Assembly: GCA_016215115.1 (NCBI GenBank)
Contig: JACRLN010000012.1
Coordinates: forward strand, 62,001-126,000
Direction of reading: 5' to 3'
Source of the DNA: Nitrospirota bacterium
GTDB taxonomy: Bacteria; Nitrospirota; Thermodesulfovibrionia; UBA6902
Length of the DNA stretch: 64,000 nt
The notes below the pieces were generated by a model. The model ran no database searches. It had not been told where the DNA came from and saw nothing but the letters and a program-made list of their open reading frames with translations. Made by a program: the position numbers and the translations under genes. Every line of letters starts with the position of its first letter. The first letter of the stretch is position 1. Of this stretch, positions 31,042 through 40,491 are shown piece after piece.

Positions 31042-31066
31042 GAAGGAGGGAATGTTTCCCTCCTTC
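31042..31066 (-). terminator. Intrinsic terminator-like hairpin between pilin genes
   Basis: GAAGGAGGGAA-TGT-TTCCCTCCTTC followed by TTTTTT on the minus strand. Confidence 0.85.
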
Positions 31067-31079
31067 GTAATCCATTCTT

Positions 31080-31586
31080 TTAGTCAGCTGAGATGAACTG
31101 TGTCGCAATCGTGGTTCCCGCGCCATCCTGTGCAGTTAATGTGATATTTCCATTAGCAGGGTGAGTACAGGAAATATAACCGGGACCGGGAACTGCAGCC
31201 TGCCACATATTGACAGTGGCATTCCACGGAGACATTTCAGTTGCTCTATTTGCAACATATAATGCGCATAATCCGTCAGCAGCGGCATACGCAGTTGCGA
31301 GCACAGCATTAGTGGAATCTGTACCAACTACAACTGAACCACTACCATCTGTATCAACCCAGGTGTTAGCTGCCCGTCCGTCTTTTGCTGCTGTAATCCA
31401 TGCCTGAAGGTCAGGTACTGCTGTGGTAAGTCCCCTCTGTGTACCACCTAATCTTCCTCTTTCCTGCATACCGATATATCCTGGAATTGCGATAGCTGCC
31501 AGAATGCCAATGATGGCAACAACTATCAATAATTCAATCAAGGTAAAACCTTTTTGCTCTCTGATATTGTTAATCGCTTTGTACAT
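31080..31586 (-). CDS. Type IV pilin-like protein
   Basis: KGFTLIELLIVVAIIGILAAIAIPGYIGMQERGRLGGTQ. Confidence 0.92.
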   Translation of the reverse strand: MYKAINNIREQKGFTLIELLIVVAIIGILAAIAIPGYIGMQERGRLGGTQRGLTTAVPDLQAWITAAKDGRAANTWVDTDGSGSVVVGTDSTNAVLATAYAAADGLCALYVANRATEMSPWNATVNMWQAAVPGPGYISCTHPANGNITLTAQDGAGTTIATQFISAD

Positions 31587-31920
31587 TTACGTCCTCCTGT
31601 TTTAAATCTGATTTTTGGTCCTATTGACCGTTTATAATTTTAAAGGGAAGTCTATCAAATCTGTCTATTTGCTCCCCTTCCTTAAGTCTTACTCATCACC
31701 TCCTCTTTTAAGTTTTCAACAGTTAATCTGTTTTTCGTTTTTATTAAAGCATTTTTTATACCAGATGATTTATCTGTAAAAAAACTAATTATTACAGGCA
31801 GTTGCTTGTTTTGTATAAGGTGATGTCAGATGTGAATTAATTAAACTATTTGTCGTAACTGACGTTTTTTGTCAGTCAAGTTAGTAAGGTTCTCATAATA
31901 AATTGTACATACTTAGAATC

Positions 31921-31951
31921 GTCATTCCCGCAGTCAGTAAGCGGGAATGAC
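31921..31951. repeat. Dispersed element R3, single-hairpin form
   Basis: GTCATTCCCGCAGTCAGTAAGCGGGAATGAC. Confidence 0.85.
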
Positions 31952-32072
31952 AAACAATACTTACGGCAGAGACTACCTGCAACCCCGTAACTGAAGGGTT
32001 GACAATAAATTGAGATTTTTTATTTGACATGTTATAATGGGTCTTATTCTTTTTTAAAAGGAGGTATAATAC

Positions 32073-32657
32073 ATGAATTTAATTGAGAAAAAATTAAAAG
32101 CAGCATTAGATTTAATGGTAAGCAGACGGAGCATGCTTACCGGTGGTCTCGTAGCTTTAGCTTCGAGTTTTATCCCCCGTAAGGCCCTTTCAGCAGTAAA
32201 GGATATGCTGGTGCCTGAGCGGTCTCTTTTTTTGTACAATATTTATACCGGGGAAAAACTGCAGGCAGATTATTGGAGCAACGGACAGTACTTAACAGAT
32301 ACTCTTTTAGAGATCAATCATATTTTTCGTGACCATTTAACTGAAACAATCGAAGCGATTGATACTAATCTTTTAGACCTGCTTTTTGTCCTTAAGGAAA
32401 AACTTGGAATTAATGAACCATTTCACATTGTTTCCGGCTATCGCTCACCACAGACTAATGCCAAACTCAGAAAAATGAAAAGAGGGGTAGCCAAGAACAG
32501 TCTTCATATGTACGGGAAAGCTGTTGATATACGGGTACCGAGCTATTCTACCAAGGCTTTAAAGCTCACGGCGATGGATTTACGAGCAGGGGGTGTTGGA
32601 TATTATCCCCGGTCAGGTTTTGTTCATTTAGATGTGGGAGAAGTTCGCCACTGGTAG
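32073..32657 (+). CDS. DUF882/YcbK-like M15-type peptidase with Tat-like signal
   Basis: SRRSMLTGGLVALASSF; HIVSGYRSPQTNAKLR; KNSLHMYGKAVDIR; FVHLDVGEVRHW. Confidence 0.87.
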   Translation: MNLIEKKLKAALDLMVSRRSMLTGGLVALASSFIPRKALSAVKDMLVPERSLFLYNIYTGEKLQADYWSNGQYLTDTLLEINHIFRDHLTETIEAIDTNLLDLLFVLKEKLGINEPFHIVSGYRSPQTNAKLRKMKRGVAKNSLHMYGKAVDIRVPSYSTKALKLTAMDLRAGGVGYYPRSGFVHLDVGEVRHW

Positions 32658-32674
32658 AAAATCGAGGTTGTGTT

Positions 32675-32696
32675 CCCCTCTTTGGCAAAGAGGGGG
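32675..32696. repeat. CCCCTCTTTG-CAAAGAGGGG palindromic repeat
   Basis: CCCCTCTTTGGCAAAGAGGGGG; related copy in murG-murC gap. Confidence 0.7.
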
Positions 32697-32981
32697 TAAT
32701 AACCACCCGTAACTGTGAAGGATTACAGCCGGTTGCTTGTTTTAATTCTTATCGCAACCTGCTATAATTATACTTACAGTAGACGTATAAACATTTTAAG
32801 AGGACATTACGGGACACGAAGATGACCTCTGAAATAAATAAAAACTCGGCATTTACCCAAACAGTAAAAAGCTTTTCTATCAATTGCATCCTCCGTCCAT
32901 CTCCAGTAAACTAAGAATTTTATAATTGGCCGAGTTATTTAAAGAGGTTCTTCCGGGAAGAGTATGGATAAGCTAAACGCT

Positions 32982-33087
32982 GTCATTCCCGCAGTCCTTA
33001 AGCGGGAATCCAGAAGCAGTTGATTTAAAAGAATACTGGATTCGTCCCCGAAGGTCTTTATCGGGGATAAAAAACTTCGGGAATGAC
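32982..33087. repeat. Dispersed double-hairpin element, copy R4
   Basis: GTCATTCCCGC..GCGGGAATCCAG....CTGGATTCGTCCCCGA..TCGGGG..CTTCGGGAATGAC. Confidence 0.8.
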
Positions 33088-33143
33088 GAGACGACACTTT
33101 GCATATATCTTGATGTCGGATGAACGTTTAAAGAAGAGATAGC

Positions 33144-33479
33144 ATGACTACAGTAATTAATTTTAATTTCTTAAACTTTTTTAAACTTAAGCTTGACAAT
33201 CACAATATAAATTTAAATGCAAATGATAACCGCTCGTATAATCAGTATCTTGACAATAGAAGACAGAATTATTTCCCGGAGCAGGAAGACGTTATTGATG
33301 TAACTCCTTATAGCCGGGTTGTAGATGAAAATGATGAAAGCTCAGCACTGCAACTAATTGATTCTCGCAAGACAAAGGACCTTGTTAGCAATTCCGGAGC
33401 CCCTAACATATATAATCGTAAAGGCAAAACTATCCAGTACTTTCAGGAAAAGGGACTCCGTATAAATTCGTTTGCCTGA
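33144..33479 (+). CDS. Small hypothetical protein (111 aa)
   Basis: Intact ORF isolated between two repeat elements; no family recognised. Confidence 0.4.
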   Translation: MTTVINFNFLNFFKLKLDNHNINLNANDNRSYNQYLDNRRQNYFPEQEDVIDVTPYSRVVDENDESSALQLIDSRKTKDLVSNSGAPNIYNRKGKTIQYFQEKGLRINSFA

Positions 33480-33541
33480 TGCGGAATAGTGTTTGTTAAT
33501 AAACTCTGTTTGTCTGTCGTTGACCCGAAAATACCTTTAAT

Positions 33542-33618
33542 GTCATACTCGCGAAAGCGGGTATCCAGAGTCTTTTTTACAAGGAACTGGATTCCGGCTT
33601 AAGGACTGCCGGAATGAC
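33542..33618. repeat. Dispersed double-hairpin element, copy R5, with outer inverted repeats
   Basis: GTCATACTCGCGAAAGCGGGTATCCAG....CTGGATTCCGGC..GCCGGAATGAC; outer TTGACCCGAAAAT 33520-33532 / ATTTTCGGGTCAA 33631-33643. Confidence 0.88.
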
Positions 33619-33656
33619 AACTTTAAAAGCATTTTCGGGTCAATGATGAATTGCTC

Positions 33657-35255
33657 TTACTTTAATTTCGAAGCTTCCCTCTCCAATATCCACTCAACTG
33701 CACCTGCTAAATCTTTTGCAACAAAAGATGCGCAGGTATTTTCTGGAGAGGGGGGTGATGATATTAAAACTCCTGTAGCGCCGGTTTTCCGGGCCAGTTG
33801 GACGTCTAATTCCTTATCGCCGATTACATAGGAAGCTTTTAAATTTATTCTGTGCCTGAGTCTTGCCAGTAGCGGCATCACCGGTTCAGGTTTTCTGCAA
33901 GAGCAACGTTCATCAGGATGATGCGGGCAATAGTAAAAATCATCTATTCCAAATTCTTCCTGCAGATAAGTATTTAATTCAATGACAAAATGTTCATTAA
34001 TAATCCCTCTTGCAACTCCGGATTGATTTGTGATGCCGATGAGTTTAAATCCGGCATTCTTTAATTTTCGCAGGTTTTCTTTTGCATTCGGGAAAATAAC
34101 CAGGTTATCAAAGCTGTTAAGATAATGTTTATCTTCTATTATTGTTCCATCCCTGTCAAGAAAGACCGCTTTTTCCTTGGGAAGAACTTCTTTTAATGCT
34201 GCAAACACATTATCAGCGGTAATCTCTGTCATGCATTTAAGATGTCCTTCAGGGCATTTTCTTTTCATGCATGGCGAACAGGGAAGATTTTTTGTGATGA
34301 TATTATGGCCCTCTCCGAAAGGTCCGGTAGATGCTTTGTTAGTTGAACCGAATATTGCAACGACCGGCACAAAAAGGGCGGAAGCCATGTGCATCGGCCC
34401 TGAATCATTGGTGATGAACGCATCGCATTCAGCAATAAGCGCTGCAAGTTCTCGGAGGTTGGTTTTGCCGGCCATGTTGAGAATATGAGTTTTGAGTTTT
34501 TGGGGTAGGGGCGATTCACGAATCGCCCTCTGTGTTTTGACCAATCCAACAATTTCATCCGCAATCTCATTCTCTGATTTGCTTCCGAATATTATGACCC
34601 TCCCATTCATTTCATTAATTATTCTGAATATTAATTCAGCAAATCTTTCAGGCATCCATCTTTTTGCAGAACCATATGTTGCCCCGGGGTTGATGCCTAT
34701 AGTAGGGGCGTATTGCAATACGCCCTTACGGGGTAGGGGCGATTCATGAATCGCCCCTACGGTATTCCTCGCCCACATCCTTTCTTCATCTGTGAGATAA
34801 ATGCAGGGCTGTGCTTCTTTTGTCTCAATGCCTATTGACTTGAGGAGATTCAGATAATAATAAACCTGGTGTTGTGATAGAATATCTTTTGTTACATGTA
34901 TTGACTTTGTTAAAAGAAATCCACGTCCGTCCCTGCTGTACCCGATTCTTTCAGGAATATCAGCAAGCCATGCAAGTAATGCAGCATCAAAGGCATTCTG
35001 AAGAAGTATTGCAATATCAAATCGTTGCCGGCGCAATTTATTTGCAAGCCTGAATTTCCCTTTTATACCCCTAAAACTCTCATCATAGAGAATAATTTCA
35101 TTGATGTCAGGATTCTCTTTAAAGAGTTCAGCAACCCATGGTTTTACAAGCAGGCTTATATGCGCATCAGGATAGGCCCGGCGTATGGCTCTGACAGATG
35201 GAGTTGTAATAACAGCATCGCCGATCCAGTTTACCCCGCGGATTAGGATTTTCAT
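33657..35255 (-). CDS. Fusion: ADP-heptose LPS heptosyltransferase (WaaF-like) + HAD-type heptose bisphosphate phosphatase (GmhB-like)
   Basis: N-term MKILIRGVNWIGDAVITTPSVRAIRRAYP, TNDSGPMHMASAL; C-term KAVFLDRDGTIIEDKHYL, ITNQSGVARG, CYYCPHHPDERCSCRKP-type zinc loop. Confidence 0.9.
   Translation of the reverse strand: MKILIRGVNWIGDAVITTPSVRAIRRAYPDAHISLLVKPWVAELFKENPDINEIILYDESFRGIKGKFRLANKLRRQRFDIAILLQNAFDAALLAWLADIPERIGYSRDGRGFLLTKSIHVTKDILSQHQVYYYLNLLKSIGIETKEAQPCIYLTDEERMWARNTVGAIHESPLPRKGVLQYAPTIGINPGATYGSAKRWMPERFAELIFRIINEMNGRVIIFGSKSENEIADEIVGLVKTQRAIRESPLPQKLKTHILNMAGKTNLRELAALIAECDAFITNDSGPMHMASALFVPVVAIFGSTNKASTGPFGEGHNIITKNLPCSPCMKRKCPEGHLKCMTEITADNVFAALKEVLPKEKAVFLDRDGTIIEDKHYLNSFDNLVIFPNAKENLRKLKNAGFKLIGITNQSGVARGIINEHFVIELNTYLQEEFGIDDFYYCPHHPDERCSCRKPEPVMPLLARLRHRINLKASYVIGDKELDVQLARKTGATGVLISSPPSPENTCASFVAKDLAGAVEWILEREASKLK
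34488..34532. repeat. Short TTTTGAG-type array plus palindrome in the heptosyltransferase part
   Basis: AGTTTTGAGTTTTTGGGGTAGGGGCGATTCACGAATCGCCCTCTG. Confidence 0.85.
34702..34760. repeat. Two adjacent 28-bp palindromes in the heptosyltransferase part
   Basis: GTAGGGGCGTATTGCAATACGCCCTTAC then GTAGGGGCGATTCATGAATCGCCCCTAC, 3 nt apart. Confidence 0.96.
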
Positions 35256-35280
35256 GAGGGGATTCTTGCAGAATTTATTG

Positions 35281-37701
35281 TTAATCTTTTTTATTATTCC
35301 CTTCCCTGGACTCCGGCCCCTTCTCGGCTTTCAGAGCCTCGGAGAATTCCTTTAGTTTTTTCGCAACCATGAAGTTGAAGGACCCTTCAGGATAAGTCCC
35401 GTCAGGCTGTATTTCTCCGGGAGGCATTCCTGTCAGAATCTCTATGCCGTCTTCGACATTGTCTATGCAATAGATGTTAAATTTACCGTTCAGCACAGCA
35501 TCAATCACTTCTTTCTTTAACATCAGGTTCATTAAGTTCCGCTTCGGAATAATAACGCCGTGTTCTCCACTGAGAGCATTAAGTTTGCAAACTTCAAAAA
35601 ATCCCTCTATTTTTTCATTGACTCCTCCGATGGGCTGAACTTGTCCATGCTGGTTCATTGAGCCTGTTATTGCATAACATTGTTTTAAAGGCACACCGGA
35701 TATGCTGCTTAGAAGTGCGTAAACCTCTGCGCATGTGGCGCTGTCTCCTTCAATCCCGCCATAAAGTTGTTCAAATGTCAATGAGGCTGTGAGGCTGAGA
35801 GACTGTTTTATAGCATATTTCCCTCCAAGATAAGCTGTTAGTATCAATATTGCCTTCTCGTGTATCTTCCCGCTCATCTTGGTTTCTCTTTCAATATTTA
35901 TAATCCCCGCTCTTCCGGCATAACTTTTAGCGGTAATTCTTGAAGGCATGCCAAAACTGTAATCCCCGAGATCCAGCACAGAGAGACCATTGATTTGTCC
36001 TATTACAGCTCCTTCTGTGTCAATAAGTATGGTTCCCTCTTGAGTTGCTTCCAGAATTTTTTGTTCCACCTTGTTGGAACGATATATCTTCTCTTCCAGA
36101 GCCTTTTCAATATCCTGCGAAGTTACAACGCTGTTTTTATTGTATCTGGCCCAGTAATCGGACTCTCTTAATATATCCGCTATTTCACTGAATTTTGCTG
36201 AGAGTTTTTGCTGATGCTCGGCAAGCCTTGAGCCGTATTCGACAACCTTTGCAATTGCATTATTATCAAAAGGCATGAGACCTCTTTCATCGCATTTTGT
36301 CTTCACAAAACTGGCATACCTGAGCATGTTCTCTGTGTTTCTGTCCATACGGTTTTCATAGTCAGCCTTGACTTTGAACAATTCCCTGTATTCCTCATCA
36401 AGATTGTAGAGAAGATAATAAAGACGGGGGTTCCCGATCAATACGACTTTTACGTTAAAAGGGATTGCCTCAGGTTTCAGGCTAATTGTGGAAATTAAAC
36501 GGTACTGTTCCCAAACGTCTTCTATTTTTATTACTTTCTCCTTGATCGTTCTTTTGAGAGAGTCGTAGGAGAAAATATTCTTTAGAAGTTCGAGTGCATC
36601 GACAACCAGATAACCGCCGTTTGCCATCTGCAGTGAACCGGCTTTTATCATGGTGAAATCAGTGATTGCAATCCCGTACTGAACCTTGTGTTCAACCCGT
36701 CCGAAGAGATTGTAATAGGTCGGATTGCTTTCTATGACAACAGGCACGCCCTTAAGCTCACTGTTATTTACAAGGACATTTACGCTATATCTTATAAATG
36801 AAGGTTCTGTTTTCGAAAGTCTCATGAATGGAAGGGACGGCACCTGTTCTTCCTGCGGCTTGAAATCATCAAGATGCTCGAGAATGTCCTCTTTTACTTC
36901 TTCAAGATAATTCAGGATATTGGTATTATCTTTGTATTTGTTTTTTAGTTCATCAATCCTGTGCCCGACAGAGGAAAGCGTGGCCTGGCGCTCAAGCTGT
37001 GTCATCATGTCCTTAATCTTCTTTTCTTCTTCTCTAACTATCCTTATTACATCGTCAAGTTTGTCCTGCAGTTCTTTTCCTATGGTTTCTATTTTCTTCT
37101 TTACTTTCGGCTCCAGGGCTTCGTATTCTTCCTCACTTAAAGTCTCGCCTGTTGTTTTCACCGGAAGCAGGACGAGCCCGCTGACGGTTTTTCGCAGCGT
37201 AAAATCTTTTTCTTTTGCTTCTTCCTCAAGGTCTGTAAAATATTTCTTCTGTTTTTGCTGGAAATCCTCGAGTATTTTAGAACGCTGTTTTTCATATTCC
37301 TTTGATTCAAATATCTTTGGTATTTCCTGCCGCAGAGCGGTAACGAGTTCAACCATATCTTTTTGAAAGGCAAGGCCTGTCCCGGGAGGGAGGCTGAGGG
37401 CGCGGGGTACATCCGGGTTTTTGAAGTTATAAACGTAACACCAGTCGTTTGGTACGGGTTCGTTTTTTGCTTTCTCTTCCAGAATTGTTTTGATTGTGGT
37501 CATCTTGCCGGTACCGCTTTCCCCGAGAATATATATATTAAACCCGTGGCTGTCGATACCGAGGCCGAACTTCAGGGCGCTGAGCGCCCTTTTCTGACCG
37601 ATGGTTTCCTTTAAGGAAGAAATCTCATCTGTTGTTTTAAATGGCAATTCAGAAAGTTCACAGCATTTATAGAGTTCTTCTTTTGCGACTTTTCTCAGCA
37701 T
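35281..37701 (-). CDS. Lon-like ATP-dependent protease (AAA + S16 domain)
   Basis: ILGESGTGKMTT Walker A; EGDSATCAEVYALLSSISGVPL catalytic Ser; GGVNEKIEGFFEVC Lys. Confidence 0.9.
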   Translation of the reverse strand: MLRKVAKEELYKCCELSELPFKTTDEISSLKETIGQKRALSALKFGLGIDSHGFNIYILGESGTGKMTTIKTILEEKAKNEPVPNDWCYVYNFKNPDVPRALSLPPGTGLAFQKDMVELVTALRQEIPKIFESKEYEKQRSKILEDFQQKQKKYFTDLEEEAKEKDFTLRKTVSGLVLLPVKTTGETLSEEEYEALEPKVKKKIETIGKELQDKLDDVIRIVREEEKKIKDMMTQLERQATLSSVGHRIDELKNKYKDNTNILNYLEEVKEDILEHLDDFKPQEEQVPSLPFMRLSKTEPSFIRYSVNVLVNNSELKGVPVVIESNPTYYNLFGRVEHKVQYGIAITDFTMIKAGSLQMANGGYLVVDALELLKNIFSYDSLKRTIKEKVIKIEDVWEQYRLISTISLKPEAIPFNVKVVLIGNPRLYYLLYNLDEEYRELFKVKADYENRMDRNTENMLRYASFVKTKCDERGLMPFDNNAIAKVVEYGSRLAEHQQKLSAKFSEIADILRESDYWARYNKNSVVTSQDIEKALEEKIYRSNKVEQKILEATQEGTILIDTEGAVIGQINGLSVLDLGDYSFGMPSRITAKSYAGRAGIINIERETKMSGKIHEKAILILTAYLGGKYAIKQSLSLTASLTFEQLYGGIEGDSATCAEVYALLSSISGVPLKQCYAITGSMNQHGQVQPIGGVNEKIEGFFEVCKLNALSGEHGVIIPKRNLMNLMLKKEVIDAVLNGKFNIYCIDNVEDGIEILTGMPPGEIQPDGTYPEGSFNFMVAKKLKEFSEALKAEKGPESREGNNKKD

Positions 37702-37754
37702 ACGTTAGCCTCCCTTATCAATTACATTAGAGGCTCTTGCAAAAGTCTTTATTC

Positions 37755-37861
37755 GTCATTCCCGAGGTCTTTATCGGGAATCCAGTATTCTTTAAAACCA
37801 AAGACCCCCGATTAAGACCTTCGAGGGCAGGCTTCTGGATACCCGCCTTCGCGGGTATGAC
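37755..37861. repeat. Dispersed element R6, with outer inverted repeats
   Basis: GTCATTCCCGA..TCGGGAATCCAG....TTCTGGATACCCGC..GCGGGTATGAC; outer GAGGCTCTTGCAAAAGT 37730-37746 / ACTTTTGCAAGAGGCTC 37883-37899. Confidence 0.88.
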
Positions 37862-37964
37862 GGCAAAAGCAATTTCCTCGATACTTTTGCAAGAGGCTCA
37901 TTAATTATTATGTAATACAGGATACAAGATACAGGATGCAGGATGCAAGATTCAAGGGGGGCTT

Positions 37965-38037
37965 GTCATTGTTATTTTCCCGCGTGACTGGAGAATCCAG
38001 AAAGAAGAAACTGGATTCCCACTTTCGTGGGAATGAC
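37965..38037. repeat. Dispersed element R7, preceded by a 7-bp array
   Basis: GTCATTGTTATTTTCCCGCG...CTGGATTCCCAC..GTGGGAATGAC; upstream GATACAAGATACAGGATGCAGGATGCAAGATTCAA. Confidence 0.8.
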
Positions 38038-38058
38038 ATAGAGCGGGTCTAAAGTAAC

Positions 38059-38934
38059 TTATCCCCTGGGATGGTATTCTTTGTGGATCTTTTTCAATCG
38101 TTCCGGTGTAACTTTCGTATATATCTGTGTTGTTGATATATCAGTATGTCCGAGCATTTTTTGAAGGGCCCGCAAATCTGCACCGCCGTCCAGTAAGTGG
38201 CTGGCAAAACAATGCCTCAGGGTATGAGGAGAGATCTTGATCGATAATTCTTTCGAATATATTTTGATTAACTGCCACAATCTTTGTCTTGTCATCGGTT
38301 TTCCGCCTTTTCTGAGAAACAGATAGTGACTTGTTTTTTTATTCAGAAGCACGGGTCTTAATTCTTCAATATATCTTTTTAGCGTCTTTAAAGCGGTTTC
38401 GTTTACCGGTATGACTCTTTCCTTTGATCCCTTCCCCTGAATGGTAATGAATCCTGCCTCGAAGTTTATATCGCCGACTTTCATATTTACCACTTCACTG
38501 GCCCTCAAACCGGATGAATAAATAATCTCGAGTAGCGCCTGGTCCCTGAGTGAGAGCTTTTCCCCATGAGGTTTTTTCAGCAGGGAGGAGACATCTGCAA
38601 TGCCGAGTATTTTCGGAACCCGTTTCCATCCTTTCGGGGTAGTGAGGTTTTCAACGGGATCTTCCTTAATGATCCCTTCCATGAGCATGAATTTGCATAG
38701 CCCGCGCAAGGCAGCGATATTCCTTGCCAGGGTAGCAGATTGATTACCGGAATCGCGGAGATTGTTTATAAATGAAACGAGATCACTTCGTCTGAAATTC
38801 GTTATACTTTTTCCTGTTTCTTCGAGATAGGCATTAAATTTCCGGATATCTCTCTTGTAGGCTTCCAGAGTGTTTAATGAAAGACCTTTTTCAACTGTAA
38901 GATAGTAAAGAAATCTTTCTATCGGATCTATCAT
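38059..38934 (-). CDS. xerD: Tyrosine recombinase XerD-like
   Basis: YSSGLRASEVVNM; SPHTLRHCFASHLLDGGADLRALQKMLGHTDISTTQIYTKVT. Confidence 0.9.
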   Translation of the reverse strand: MIDPIERFLYYLTVEKGLSLNTLEAYKRDIRKFNAYLEETGKSITNFRRSDLVSFINNLRDSGNQSATLARNIAALRGLCKFMLMEGIIKEDPVENLTTPKGWKRVPKILGIADVSSLLKKPHGEKLSLRDQALLEIIYSSGLRASEVVNMKVGDINFEAGFITIQGKGSKERVIPVNETALKTLKRYIEELRPVLLNKKTSHYLFLRKGGKPMTRQRLWQLIKIYSKELSIKISPHTLRHCFASHLLDGGADLRALQKMLGHTDISTTQIYTKVTPERLKKIHKEYHPRG

Positions 38935-39093
38935 TAATTAAGGATACAAGATGCATGAGGAAGGTGGCAAGTGGGATATAATCGTTGGATTTTTTTGAGC
39001 TTAATTTAATACCTGTCTGATAACCCTACGGATTATCCCTATAAATAGTATTCCAATTCAGAAATACCACAAAATATAGTAGCTATTTTTTTC

Positions 39094-39122
39094 TTGACAA
39101 GTATTTGTAACATCTCTATACT
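39094..39122 (+). promoter_or_regulatory. Sigma70-type promoter of the dcw cluster
   Basis: TTGACA - 17 nt - TATACT. Confidence 0.8.
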
Positions 39123-39130
39123 TATCATAT

Positions 39131-39160
39131 GTGGTAGAATGTGGAGGAGAGTGGAGTAAG
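39131..39160 (+). promoter_or_regulatory. MraZ-box-like operator: three GTGG repeats with exact 10-bp period
   Basis: GTGGTAGAAT GTGGAGGAGA GTGGAGTAAG directly before mraZ ATG. Confidence 0.8.
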
Positions 39161-39613
39161 ATGCCAGCATTTACAGGAAAATATTATTATACAGTTGACC
39201 CCAAGGGCAGGATAATTATTCCTTCTCCTTTGAGAAAAACTATTTTTGATCATTATAGCACAAAACTTTTTGTCACGAATGCACTTTTCGACCGCTGCCT
39301 CCATATTTATCCGCAGGAAGAATGGAGCAAGCTTGAAGAAAAGGTACGCTTGCTTCCGAAGATGGACAAAGACATCAAGCTTTTTAACAGACGGGTTATA
39401 GCTTCGGCTACCGAGTGTGAGATTGATAATCAGGGCAGGATTTTGATTCCTGCCGCGCTTAGAGAAGACGCCGGCATTAATGGAGATATCGTAATTGTTG
39501 GTCAGCTTGAAAAAGTAGAGTTGTGGAACAAGAAAGAATGGGATGCCGTTACAGACCTTTCTGCTGTGAACCAGGCGGCGGTGGAAGAAAAACTGGCAGG
39601 TTATGGACTTTAA
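39161..39613 (+). CDS. mraZ: Transcriptional regulator MraZ
   Basis: MPAFTGKYYYTVDPKGRIIIPSPLRK; start at 39161, not GTG 39131. Confidence 0.93.
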   Translation: MPAFTGKYYYTVDPKGRIIIPSPLRKTIFDHYSTKLFVTNALFDRCLHIYPQEEWSKLEEKVRLLPKMDKDIKLFNRRVIASATECEIDNQGRILIPAALREDAGINGDIVIVGQLEKVELWNKKEWDAVTDLSAVNQAAVEEKLAGYGL

Positions 39614-39615
39614 AA

Positions 39616-40491
39616 ATGAATGTACTGCATATACCTGTAATGTTGAAGGAGGTAACTGAAATGCTTCAGCCTCAACATGATGGAATATATATTGATGCAA
39701 CGGTGGGACTTGGAGGACATGCAGAGGAAATCCTTCAATACGCTCATGGATGTACATTGATTGGAATAGACAGAGACGAGAAGGCGATAGAACTAACAAG
39801 AGAACGGTTGAACAAATACGGCAATGTTCATCTTGTAAAGGACAATTTTTCAAACATGAAAACGGTAGTCAATAATCTTGGTTTTAACAAAGTGGACGGG
39901 ATAATTCTTGATGCCGGAGTTTCAACTCTGCATCTGAAATCAGAAGGCAGGGGATTCAGTTTTCTGAAGGATGAACCACTGGATATGAGGATGAATCAAA
40001 GCCAGAAGCTTACCGCTCAAGAGGTTGTGAATAAATATTCTGAGAAAGACCTCGCATCTATTATATGGAAATATGGCGAGGAGAGATTTAGCAGAAAGAT
40101 AGCCAGGGCCATTGTTTATGCCCGTAAAATAAAGCCGATAACTTCCTGCAAAGAACTTGCAGAGATTATAGAGAAATCTATAGGGAGAAAGGGCCGGATT
40201 CATCCCGCAACGAGGGCCTTTCAGGCTATAAGAATCGAGGTTAATAAAGAACTCGAGGAACTGTCAAAAGCGGTCGAATCTGGGGTGGAACTTCTTCATA
40301 CAGGGGGTAGATTCTGCGTGCTTTCTTATCATTCTCTTGAGGACAGGATTGTAAAGAATGCTTTTAAAAACTTGGCAAAGAATGGTTTGTTTAACATTAT
40401 AACCAAAAAACCTCTTGTCCCGGGCCGGGAGGAGCAGAAATTAAACCCTTCATCAAGAAGTGCAAAACTCAGGGTTGGGGAGAGAATATGA
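39616..40491 (+). CDS. rsmH: 16S rRNA m4C1402 methyltransferase
   Basis: HIPVMLKEVTEML, DATVGLGGHAEEIL, ATRAFQAIRIEVNKEL, LSYHSLEDRIVK. Confidence 0.95.
   Translation: MNVLHIPVMLKEVTEMLQPQHDGIYIDATVGLGGHAEEILQYAHGCTLIGIDRDEKAIELTRERLNKYGNVHLVKDNFSNMKTVVNNLGFNKVDGIILDAGVSTLHLKSEGRGFSFLKDEPLDMRMNQSQKLTAQEVVNKYSEKDLASIIWKYGEERFSRKIARAIVYARKIKPITSCKELAEIIEKSIGRKGRIHPATRAFQAIRIEVNKELEELSKAVESGVELLHTGGRFCVLSYHSLEDRIVKNAFKNLAKNGLFNIITKKPLVPGREEQKLNPSSRSAKLRVGERI

Noticed and set aside
39131-39160. Upstream GTG start for mraZ given by the ORF track
   Set aside because: This segment is the three-repeat MraZ box; conserved MraZ N-terminus begins at ATG 39161.
39125-39853. 242-aa minus-strand ORF opposite mraZ/rsmH
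   Set aside because: Antisense shadow of two clear conserved genes; no recognisable domain.
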